DNA from: Coleophoma eucalyptorum
Taxonomy: Eukaryota > Ascomycota > Leotiomycetes > Helotiales > Dermateaceae
DNA length: 64,000 nucleotides
Direction: 5' to 3'
Assembly (NCBI GenBank): GCA_026120035.1
Contig: JALRME010000025.1
Span: 496,001 to 560,000 of the forward strand
Each line of letters opens with the position of its first letter. The first letter of the stretch is position 1. Position numbers and translations under genes: made by a program. Below the pieces are notes generated by a model. The model was not told where the DNA came from. It ran no database searches and saw only the letters and a list, made by a program, of their open reading frames with translations. Shown piece by piece: positions 35,085 through 46,000 of the stretch.

Positions 35085-36245
35085 TATTTTACGTTAGGAT
35101 TAATACAGCATACATATACAGCAAGGCTACGCAAGTGATAGGGGGTATTGCAAATGTTAAGACGGTGTAGCGTTTAGCTTCATGGATTTTTTGTATAGAT
35201 TGTCATAATTTAAGACAAGTATAGATTGAAGGGATGTGTTTCCTTAAGAAAGTTAAACTCTAATTAGGGATGAAGATTCAGAATACTAGGGATATCCCTA
35301 ACTGTTGGAATATCGTTATTAGGATCGTTATGGTCCACTCACATGATGACCGAGATCTACGTATCACGTGTTATCGTGAAGCAAGGAGGGTATCAAGTCC
35401 AGCCGCCCCCCAACATTCACTCAGAAAAAGTCATCTACAATTACACACTATATTTGACATGTATATATAGTCGAGTATGCTTAATTGGGCATATGCCAAC
35501 ACTATCTATATAATCGATGAATAGCCACAGGATCTGGGTATATGTTGTTTTCTCTGCCAAAGCAAATGTATCCAGGATCAATTTTCAATAAAATGCACTG
35601 TCACTTAGACCAGCAATCAGTTATCTATTTTAATACCACTAGTGTCTTCCGTATTGTTTTATTGCTTAGTTTACCTCGCAAATCTTGCTAGACTGTAATT
35701 CCATTTATGGATTTGTTTTCAGCAGTGAAATTTGATATGTCCTTTTGTGGATATAGTAACTAAATGGTTAAGCCGATTGTCACAAGATCATAATCTCATG
35801 TGATTATCACATGACGGCTGCTAAAGCTCTAGACTTCGTCATTTATACTTTGAACCCCTTTTTACAAAACTCTTTAGACAACAAAATTACAGACAACTCT
35901 ACCCTGCTCTAGTGACAAAGAGTTACATGAATATTGTACTATAACTTCATGCTCATACTGCACCTGTTTTCTGACATGCTTAAACGATAAACGACTGATT
36001 TTGTAAATGGCCATTCAGTTTAAGTTCCGGCACACCGACGTGCTGACTGACTGCTGACACTGCTTCCAGGGCCAGGACCAAAGTGTTAGTGCTGACCACT
36101 CGCTAAGCATGCGATGAAACTTCAGGCATGCATGAGTGTGCGCCAGTCATGTCAAGGGACTTTTCAAATGCATGGGTTGGAAATTCTTTGCGAGATTCTC
36201 TCTTAACAAAGTGCCTCTCTACCTTCCGGATTCAACCAACACACC
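35085..36245. other. Intergenic region upstream of the ammonia-lyase
   Basis: About 1.2 kb, AT-rich, no gene seen. It contains the lyase promoter. There are CACATGA-type repeats near 35790-35815 (ATGTGATTATCACATGA, an imperfect dyad around TGATTATCA). Confidence 0.4.
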
Positions 36246-38597
36246 ATGCCTCAACTAGACTGTGACTTGCCGCCGGCAAGCGCAATTGCCACTCTTTGTG
36301 CCGTTAAAATTGATGCAAGTGGTCCCTTGCCCAAAAGCCACCGTAAACTCGCAATCGAAGAATGGCGAGATTTGGTTCGAATAATCACGGAGCAATCTCC
36401 ACTCATTATTGATGGGAACTCAGTCTCTGTACCCAGTACTGTTGCAGTTGCTCGGTAGGCCTTTAAATCCCACCAAAGCAATAGGCGATGTACTCACTCG
36501 TAAACCTAGCTATGGCATTGCCGCAAAACTTAGTGATGATCATGACGTCCGGCATCGACTTCAAGAGAGTGTATCATTTGTAGCACAGCGCCTTTCCGAA
36601 GGCCAGTCCTTTTATGGTAAGTTATTTCCTCTGCCTATCGTCAAACCCATTTTGCGGGTCCCCTAACCAGAATCTAAGGTGTTACTACCGGCTTTGGAGG
36701 GAGTGCAGATACCAGAACCCGGGAAACAGGGGATCTACAGTCTGCTCTCTTACAGATGCAGCACTCTGGTATTCTACCACTCGACTCCAAGGACGAAAGA
36801 CCAAAAAGAAGTTCTATCTTCGACCATCACCTTCCCAACGGGGACCCATACGCAACTCTCACAATTCCAGATGCCTGGGTTCGTGGGACTATGCTTATTC
36901 GTGGCAACTCACTTGCTCGAGCTCACTCAGCTGCTCAAATTAACACCATTGAAGCTGTATTGCAACTATTGAGCCATGATTTAACCCCTGTCATCCCACT
37001 TCGAGGAAGCATTTCTGCTTCTGGAGACTTGTGTCCCTTATCCTACATTGCTGGTATTCTCGAAGGAAACCCTGATATAAAAGTATGGAGTGGGGCTCGG
37101 CCTGGATCCCGGACCCTGATCAGCTCAGTAAAAGCTCTCGAAATCGCGGGAATCAATCCTATTGTTTTTGGGCCAAAGGAGGGCCTAGCGCTACTGAACG
37201 GAACCAGTGTCTCTGCATCAGTGGCTGCCATGGCCATTTTTGAAGCGAACAATTTGGCAATTCTCTGTCAGCTCCTAACTGCAATGGGAGTCGAAGCCCT
37301 GTCTGGCACGTCAGAAAGCTTTGAAGATTTTATCGCAGCAACCCGGCCACACAGGGGTCAAGTAGAGTCAGCCCAGAATATCAAGAATTTCTTGGTTGGT
37401 TCCAAACTCTGCCGTCAAAATGTCAACGAACCCCAAACTGTGAGCGTCAAAGGACAACGGGGCCTCTTTCAAGACCGGTATCCTCTTCGTACTGCCCCGC
37501 AGTGGATTGGGCCACAACTGGAAGATCTGTTGCTTGCCCATGAGCAAATATCAATCGAACTAAACTCCACCACTGACAACCCACTTGTGGATGCTGCGGG
37601 AGGAAGAATGTACCATGGCGGTAATTTCCAGGCTATGTCCGTGACGTCAGCTACGGAAAAAGTCCGGCAGACGCTCCAGCATATTGGCAAGATGCTATTT
37701 GCGCAGTGCACGGAGCTGATGCAGCCTTCTCTAAGCAATGGACTACCCCCAAATCTTGTCGCCGATGACCCTAGTTTGTCATATACGATGAAGGGCGTAG
37801 ACATTAACATGGCATCATATGTATCCGAGCTTGGATTTTTGGCCAATCCCGTGTCAAACCATGTCCAGTGTGCAGAGATGTCTAACCAAGCAATCAACTC
37901 TCTGGCCTTTATCGCCGCCCGATATACCCACACGGCTCTCGACCTCCTCTCTCTCATCTCATCATCATACCTCTATTGTCTCTGTCAGGCTCTTGATCTT
38001 CGTGTGCGACAGGTATTATTCTTGTCCAAATTAAAAACGTTGTTGCGGGACATAAGCTCCGAGTCATTCTCTTCGTTTTCTGAGTTAGGAATGGACCAAC
38101 TCCATCAAAGTGTATGGATACTGGTTACTACAGCCCTCGACAATGCCGCAACGATGGACTCGTCTGAGCGCTTCCAACATGCCATTGAGCAGGCACAACC
38201 TGCCATTATCAGGGCGGCGATTAAAGAAGATGTTAATATCCCGACTAGGGCCCTGAACACGTGGATGAGCACTGCTACCATGCGTAGCCTCTCGCTCTAC
38301 CAAAAAACATGTGAGGAGTACAGTAAGAATCCAGACGCCACGCCTTTCCTTGGACATGCATCGAAACGTCTTTATGAGTTTGTAAGAAAAGACCTGGGGG
38401 TGCCCTTCCACAGAGGGCTCTCCGACCATCCAGCTTCTAGGGTTGCACCGGCATTAAACGGCAAACATAAAGATGGTAAACAAATAGAGGATGTTGAAGC
38501 GAAAAGAACAACTGGCAATAGAATAAGCATGATATATGAAGCATTGAGAAGTGGAAGGTTATACGAGGTAGTAGTGGAGTGCGCTAGTTGCTTCTAA
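36246..38597 (+). CDS. Phenylalanine/aromatic amino acid ammonia-lyase, 744 aa
   Basis: MIO-dependent lyase of the PAL/HAL family, expected to convert an aromatic amino acid (Phe most often) to the trans-arylacrylate plus ammonia. Exons: 36246..36454, 36510..36616, 36679..38597 (745 codons). The MIO-forming Ala219-Ser220-Gly221 lies in GSISASGDLCPLSYIAG. The catalytic Tyr105 precedes GVTTGFGGSADTRT. ELNSTTDNPLVD and GGNFQAMSV follow as in PALs, and the length matches fungal PAL (about 700-750). The residues that align with the substrate-selectivity pair (His-Gln in yeast PAL, Phe-Leu in plant PAL) read Met-Gln here (LLQMQHSGILP). The C-terminus is hydrophilic. Neighbours are a DHA2 transporter and a secreted cysteine-rich protein. 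It may be catabolic or supply cinnamate for a metabolite. Confidence 0.95.
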
Positions 38598-39432
38598 AAG
38601 TAACCCGTACTTTGCCACCTTCATTTAGTCCTAGATCACCTAGCACATTTTTAGCAATACAGATATAATTACCTAGATATAAATATAAGATAGATTTACT
38701 CTGCAGTTAACGGGGTTAGTACCAATATAGGGGTATCAGTTACTGCTTTATTTGACTTTAATTTATGTAGTGTATCTATATCTTATAGGTGCTGTAACTT
38801 ATCTATCCTATCCGCTATGAAACCCGGCCCTGTAAAATATAGAAGATCTACTAGAATGGAAGGCTGTACATAAATACATATTATTACTGAAGCCTAAAGC
38901 TTAAAAAGTTGCTTGACAAAAGAACTGTATTGAGTTATTTGATACTATACCAAACCATATATTCCAGTCCTCTTATGTAGCCAAGGCCTACAAAGATCCT
39001 CACAGGAGGCTCGTTAAAATTTTATGAAGAGGGTTGAAGACTATGTCAGGGCAGTGGTTCTAGAAGATTATGGCCAATCAGTACAGCAGATAGAGCTTCG
39101 TAATAGCTAGGTAGAACTTAGGCCCTATTTAACTTTTCAACTGATGACTTTATATTACTTCTTTTGTCTGACAATATCACACTCCTATCTAGCAAGTGCC
39201 AGCACGGCACAACACAATCACCTGATATTCACGTGACTCAAAATATTTGCGAGCGCAGCACACCTATGTCCGGACCAGCTCTGCTTAATTTAAAGTCTTA
39301 TTTATAAGTTAGCCACGGCAAATATAATATTTTAAACAATCGAGCTCCAGTCAGGGTGCCCCAGGGGCTTTTGGAGCCTGCAGGAGCTAAATTTAATAAG
39401 GCTTAACAACCAATTCTCATCTCAACCCAAGC
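38598..39432. other. AT-rich intergenic stretch with stop-riddled coding-like traces
   Basis: No intact gene. In the plus strand from about 38850 to 39120, one frame gives protein-like runs (KYILLLKPKA, FQSSYVAKAYKDPHRRLVKI, GLKTMSGQWF) broken by many TAA/TAG codons. This is the look of a mutated repeat (RIP-like C-to-T change), but I cannot name a parent element. Confidence 0.35.
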
Positions 39433-39964
39433 CTAGAATCCCTGTTTTTGCACCTGCGCAGCAGCCTCTTGCAGTGTCAGCTGCGCATTTGGATCCTCAA
39501 AGCCGCAGCCTGTCTTGCCCTTCTGGAATTCAACACCAGAACCCTTGCCAGAGCAGACACCGACACCTGCCCTACCGGTGCTTCCACTGATGGCACCTCC
39601 TGCGCAACACTGAGTCCCGCAGTCCGCGTCGTTGATGCAGCCACCTATGTCATAAGATTAATTATATAAATCTTGACCAGACGAGAATCAGGGTGCACTT
39701 ACCGACGGTGAACTGGCTTCCTGTGCCCTTGCCAACCGCTGCGGCACCAGCGTTGACAGTCGTCACATTACCCCCAGTAGCGCGGACAGAGATCAGGTTT
39801 GCTTTGCCATAGTAGGGTCCTGGTGCGGCAAGGGCTGCTGAGAAAGAGACTAGAAAATGCCCAGTGGTTAGCAAGGTGAATGGGCCTTGAAAAATTTAGG
39901 CATGGGGACCACTACAGAGTTACTCACGGGCAAGAAGAGCCGCAATGCTATTAATGTACACCAT
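39433..39964 (-). CDS. Small cysteine-rich secreted protein, BAS2-like candidate effector, 131 aa
   Basis: Resembles biotrophy-associated secreted protein 2 of plant-pathogenic fungi, a secreted family seen during host invasion. Exons: complement(39433..39644, 39703..39849, 39928..39964), 132 codons, both introns in phase. The N-terminus MVYINSIAALLALSFSAALA is a good signal peptide with cleavage near ALA-AP. The mature part carries six to seven cysteines: CINDADCGTQCCAGG, then GVCSGKGSG, QKGKTGCGFEDPNAQ, and the terminal AAAQVQKQGF, all family-typical. None of the unspliced frames exceeds 75 codons, so automated ORF calling misses it. It may act in the host apoplast, but nothing in the sequence proves this. 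Confidence 0.82.
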
Positions 39965-40860
39965 TGTGATTGATAAAGAAAGAATTACGACGCCAGGTCG
40001 GTAAAGAGTGTAATAGTAAATAAGAGAAAAGAATGGAGGTTAGAGAATAATAGAGACGAATCTAAGAACCAAATGTAGTCGATAGTGGTTATTATATGTC
40101 TGAGTACTTTTGAGACCATAATAAGAATAGCCGACAACAGTGGAGACAGGATTCTCGAGTTTCGTCTCATCTGGCTTCCTTAAGTGGGGGCATATAGAGT
40201 TGAAACTCGACATCAGACGAATTTCAGACACAACCCCGATGCCAAGCACAGACAAAAAAAGAACCTTAAAGATATCTTACCATTTTGCATTCTTTCCAGG
40301 GATGTCATTGCCTGGGACCTAGGATTCGCCCTGCTACCATTATTCAGCTGATGTCAGGATGGGTAGAGGTATGTCGCGAAAATCCTCCTTTACCGTAGGC
40401 GTCGCAAAACCAACTAGGATAAAAGACCAAAATGCGAAGATCAACTTTCGGTTTAGCCTTAATAAAGATTTTGAGTTCGACATCAAACCAGCAGTACGCT
40501 GCCTTGGTCAAGCTTCAAAGAGTGTTATGGTCAACGATGTGATATGTGTAATTTCTGGTGCTGTTGTAACTTTTACGCTTCGGCGAACAAAATGAGGTTG
40601 CCGTTTGATCGCACAATACTATTTGCATGGCTTTATGGAAGGGGAGGCATCAAGTGACCCAGATCTGGTAGAGAGGAGTTCTTTACTTTTATGAATCACT
40701 AACGTGACCAAATCTGATCACGAAGCTTCTATTTGTCTACTTAAGAACTTTGTATTCTTATAAGTTATACCAAGTGGCTTTCATAACTAAGATAAGATGC
40801 AACAAGTAATACAAAGTGGCACACTCGCTCATGAAGTACATATTAATATACTTCTCTATA
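39965..40860. other. Intergenic region between effector-like gene and trans-ER
   Basis: Promoter side of the secreted-protein gene and 3' side of the trans-ER gene. Plus-strand frames 40140-40322 and 40359-40595 show no recognisable features. Nothing else called. Confidence 0.45.
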
Positions 40861-41988
40861 CTAGATCTTGTAAACTAGCTTTTCCCCAGATACATTTCCC
40901 AGTCTTAAATCTTCTAGCCCCTTCGATATACCTTCCAATCCACTGCCCCCGCGATCTACTGTAATTTTCGGCGCCTTAATCTTCCCAGCAGCTAGTAGCT
41001 CACTACTCATTTCCCAAAACTTCTTCGCGAATTCTACATCCTCGGGCACCGCCGGATAGTCCCTTCCAGCCCGGCTGAACGCCTCCCCAAACGCGGTATA
41101 GCCAATAGTAAAGCCCGCATCGACCATAGCATTGGTACTCTTCAAGGCATCCGGCTTTGTACCTGGTTGCACGCTGCCGTAAAATCCTTTCTCGCAATCG
41201 CTCATGGACAATGCACAGATGCGGCCCGATTCAGCTGTAGGTCTGCAGTCCCATGCGAGGGTGAGTTTGTTGTTTGTAAGGGCCTTGATTTCCTTGGCCA
41301 GAGTCTCGATATCCGTGTGGTAGTCAAAAACTGCGTCGGCTCCGAGAGACTTCAGATAGTCAAAGTGATGCGGTGAAGATGTGGTTAGCACGGTGAGTCC
41401 AGAGAGCTTAGCATACTGGATCCCTAGAATGCCCGTCGAAGTGCTCCCGCCATAAATCAAAATAGGCTGGGTAGTCAGTGAAGGGGACGTTGGTGGTGGC
41501 AGCTTGAGGAGTTGGTAGAGACCTTGACCACAGGTAGAAATGGATACCCCTAGAGTAGCAGCTTCCTCGAACCTGAGATGATCTGGTATCTTACACTGCA
41601 GATTTCCATTTGCGATCACGTACTCTCCAAAGGCACCGCTCTCTAAATCCTTCCTATCACACGCACATCTGATAAGCATCTGCACCGATATAGCATACGA
41701 GCAGGGGACTCACCCCCCCCATACGCCTCCACAAATCCGATCCCCCTTCTTCCATGGCTTTGTAACCCCTTTCCCAACTTCCTCCACCACGCCGGAAAAG
41801 TCAACACCCAGACGCGTTTCAACAGCGCTACCGTTCGGACTATAGACACTCTTCCAGTCAGTCGGATTCAGTGCAACCGCTTTTGTTTTGTAGAGGATGT
41901 ATCCATCACGAAGCTTCGGAATTGGTACAGTCTGCACCTCTACCTCGCCGATAGCGGTACAGATGACAGCTTTGCATGTGGATGCCAT
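40861..41988 (-). CDS. Stand-alone trans-enoyl reductase for the PKS-NRPS, 355 aa
   Basis: Medium-chain dehydrogenase/reductase of the LovC/ApdC/CcsC type, which reduces the alpha,beta-double bond of the chain on a PKS-NRPS lacking an ER domain. Exons: complement(40861..41653, 41714..41988), 356 codons, with a 60-nt GTGAGT..TAG intron at the GDRICGGVWGG / KDLESGAFGEYV junction, where the family has its typical break. N-terminal GroES-like part VALNPTDWKSV..GVDFSGVVEEVGKGV; Rossmann motif PILIYGGSTSTGILGIQYAKLSG; SLGADAVFDYH; C-terminal GKIKAPKITVDRGG. The zinc ligands of true alcohol dehydrogenases are absent, as in trans-ERs. It lies about 1.05 kb downstream of the megasynthase stop on the same strand. 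Confidence 0.92.
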
Positions 41989-43041
41989 GGTCGACTGTAA
42001 TAGCCAGGCGTGAGTAGTGGACTGCGTTTTGTGGAGCTGAATAATTGATGAGATTCGAAAACCTTTGGAGCGCGAGATGAGAGGCTGCTGGACTCGAGAG
42101 GTTAAGAGGGTGGTTGAAGCCTCGATCTACGAAGCTAAGAGTGGTGAGAAGTTTCACAGATTTCCACCTTTATAAGCTTATCGTGACTTGTCGGAATTAA
42201 TGTTGGTGACTAAAGAGTGTTAATTCATATGGGAAGGGTCAGCGCATATATCATAGAAAACGTTAGTATTGTTAATGAATGTAAGTCAGGTAGGAAATCT
42301 GTTAAGCTTCATGGTACCTATTAACAGCAATACTCTTTTTGTTTTTTTTGCTGACCAATTCAAAGCCGACTCAATTATTGTATTATAACACTGTCTACGT
42401 AGGTCGGACTTACATATTCCACTTGTCGGAGTAATATGTCCGATTTTGAAGAACTCTTCGGATATTTTGCTGATTAAGCACCGTCCGAAGATCCTCCTAA
42501 GGGTGGGTGCAGCTGCCAGACCTTGCCCGTATTTATGTACACTAATATGAGGAAATCTATGCAGTAGAGAGTCTTGCGGATCCTTACATAATTAATGACT
42601 TACACTATTAGGTCACGATGCTAAGATGATCCAAGTTTCCCAAAAGTTCAGGATATCATTTATCTCGCTTAAGTTTAAGGGTTAAGCGACCTAACTAATG
42701 GAAGAAAAATCAAGTATTAACCGGTTGAGTACACCACGGCTACGTCGTAGGGATATAAGGACGAAGTCATTTCTCGCCCGAATTGCTGAGAATTCTAGTT
42801 AACAGATTGGGGTTTGGGTTTTGAATATATAGAAGGTTTCTTGAAAACTTAGATATCAAGGCCGATCAAAACGAGGCTAGTATGATATGCATAAAGCTCA
42901 AAGTAATCTACATAGTTCTAAGTTACATCTAAGTTTCTATAAACATTTAAAACACCAATACCAAAGAAAATCTTATGTTCTATCTCTTCCCAGTGACCAG
43001 CTGTAACATTTAAGTCTTCTATCAATATACTCCGAAGAAAT
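41989..43041. promoter_or_regulatory. Trans-ER promoter with a TCGGA element cluster
   Basis: 1.05 kb between the megasynthase stop and the trans-ER ATG. Five TCGGA/TCCGA elements sit within 85 bp: 42404-42408, 42426-42430, 42439-42443, 42458-42462 and 42484-42488. Two of them form TCGGA-N8-TCCGA. Zn2Cys6 factors use CGG half sites, so this is a good candidate binding cluster for the AflR-like regulator at 56838. No gene seen. Confidence 0.5.
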
Positions 43042-46000
43042 TTACCTCCTAGACTCAAATTTGGCTCCTCCGGGACCCTTTGCGGAGCTTTCAACGGTTG
43101 CGTCCTGGTTTGTTAAAAAGTAGTCAAAGCCAAGGGCCTTGATGCGCCCGACCCATTTGAGAATTGGGATTCGCTGAAGGCCTCGATCACCTCTATGCTG
43201 TTCGATGTATGCCTTTAGCTCATCCACGTTGATGGCAGCAGAACTCTCATAGTGGATGAACTGGGTCTTAAAGGCAGCAGCATTGCTCTCTTCCACTCGC
43301 TGTTCTGGCAGTATGCTTTTGCATAGCCATTGTGCCACCTGCTCAACCGGACTCATGTCCATACGACCAGCCCAGCCAGATGTGTCAGGAATCAAACCCG
43401 ATGAGTCGACGAAGCGAACAAAGTTCTCAAGAACCTCTTTTTGCGCCGGCTCCTCCCCGTGAGATGCGGGGAGGAAGCGATAGACTCTTGAGGGAACTCC
43501 CAAGGTAGCCCCTGCACGTTCGAGAATACGCTCACTTGCCCACCGGGTTGCAACGTAGCCGTTGCTGCCATCCACAGGGGGCGCATGGGCGGCTACCGAA
43601 CCTGCTGCCGCAGTTCCAGCTTCACGAGGTAAAACGCCAACTGTTGAAATGTAATGGATAGGTACGTGGTGTGGGGCCGCTAGTTGAACTAACTGCTTCG
43701 TGGGGTAGACATTACTGGGGTGAAGCACGTGGTAGTTATCCCAGAAAGAACGCACGCCGCCTAGATGTAGAATCACGTCTACCTGGTTCGACAGGGTCCG
43801 GAATTTATCTTCCGAGAGTCCAAGCAGCGGCAGCGATAGGTCACCGCTATGGCATACAATTTTGGGAGAGGAAGAAAGTACTTTTCGAGAGCTCTCCGAA
43901 GGCTTGTCACGCACAGCGACGCAGTGGATTGTCCCGACTCCGGGGTTGGCTGTGAGCTGGGGGAGAAGGTGCCTCGCGAGAAAGCCTGTGGACCCGGTGA
44001 CCAGCAAAGTCTTTTTGGCATTCTTCTGATCGACTGGAGAAGTTACAGGTGCCGAAAGGTCCTCAAGGAAATCAAGGATATGCGGTGGGGCTGTCTCTTG
44101 CTCCCAGTCGATAATATCAACGTTGGCGCTTTCCTCGATCTTGCGCGCCATGTCTCCGAGTGTGTTGGCATCAAGGAGATCGACAAGGCGAAGGACGATG
44201 TTGAAAGCCTTTCGAACCTCTGACTGAAGGCGGATAGCCAGAAGAGAGTTACCGCCAACAAGGAAGAAGTTAGTTGATGGAGTGATCTCCAAGCCAAGCC
44301 TCTCGCTGTGCTTCCCAAGGACATCGCGCCACACGCGTTTGAGCTGTAACATTGTCTCTGTCAACTCTATCTCTGTATCTTCGTGGACACTCTTCACTCG
44401 CGTGGGAAGCGGCATATCCTTAATAGCTCTCCGATCCACCTTAGCGTGGTTAGTAAGAGGTAGCTTGTCCAGCGGGATCGCCAGAACGGGTATCATGTAC
44501 TGGGGAATTGGAAGATGACTAAGTAGGTGATCCAGGAAGGACACTTTGTCCGTGACCTCATGATTTGGTGCAAAAACGACGTGAGCAACCAGAAACTCAG
44601 GATCACCTTCACATAGGGTAACTACAGCTTCTTTCAAGACACCTCCTGCCGCTGCGATTATGTTGCTCTCGATATCGCTGAGCTCTATGCGGAGTCCACG
44701 AATCTTGACCTGCGTGTCGCCCGCTATGCGACTGTGGAATACTAGAGCTCCATCCTCCGTAAGATGACCGATGTCGCTAGTGCGGTACATGCGTGTCCAG
44801 CCATGGGTGACAAATTCGGGGGTGGCGTACAGATTTGGAATAAACTGCTGGTCGGTCAATTCTTGATTGTTGAGGTAGCCCAGGGACACTCCAGCGCCGC
44901 CAATACAAACTTCTCCAGGCATACCAGCAGGCAACGGCCGCAGCTGCCCATCTACAATGTAGGTGTGGTAGTTGGGTAGAGAAAAACCACACGGAATGCG
45001 GCCCATGTTGGACAGCGTCTCCTTCTCTCGATACGCAATTTCCATTTTATGCGACGAAATGGAAATCTCGGTCGGGCCGTACGAGTTGAAGAACCGCAGT
45101 TCCGGGAGCCCAAGATTGGCAAATTCGTTGGTGACAGTAGTAGTCAAGGATTCGCCGCCGCCGAAAGCGAACCGCCAGCTTGAAGCTTGTCGGAGACTCT
45201 CGCTGCCATGCTCGATCCACATGAGGTACTCAGAAGGTGTTGCCTTCGTATATGTGATAGAATGCCCTTGGAGAATCTTGGTGATCTCTAGTGGGTCACC
45301 ACGCTGGCTGGTTGGGACGATGTATACCGTGCCGCCGTTTACAAGACCGGTGTATATTTGGTCTGAGGAATGGTTGAAGGTGAATGCACTCTGCTGCAGG
45401 ACCCGTTCCGCACCCAGCTTCCAAGTTTTCGTATATCCTTCAATCTCATTCCGGAGACCCTCGTGTCTTACCATGATGCCTTTCGGGTTGCCTGTTGAGC
45501 CGCTGGTATAGAGAATGGCTGCTGGCGAGTCTTTCTTTGCACAATTGGCGATATGAGTCAAAGCTCTATGTGCAAGAGCGGACACATTGATGACATGGGC
45601 ATAGGCCACATCGAGTTGCGGTGCGTCGTCTAATGTTGAGGAGTCAACAATGACCGCACTAGGCTCGCAATCCTTAGCAACAGCCGCCAGCCGCGGCATG
45701 GGATTGCGGAGATCCAGCGGTACATAGATGCCTCCAATGCGCATGATGGCGAGCATAGAACATACCCAGTCAGACGCCGCTTGCTGGAAAACAAGGACAC
45801 GAGACCCAGGGCCAACTCCAGCATTCTGCAATGCTTCGCTGATAGCCTCAATTCGGCTAATCATGTCTGAGTACGTGAGAACGTTGCCGCTGCCGTCCAC
45901 GAGGGCGACCTTCTCCTGATTTTTCTGTGCAACCAGGTCGATGCGATGAGGAAGTGTTTCAGGCCAATCAGAGATCAAGTTCGGACCTAGGGCGTGATCA

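Noticed and set aside
40359..40595. 78-codon plus-strand frame near the trans-ER
   Set aside because: No recognisable features; sits in a promoter/3' region.
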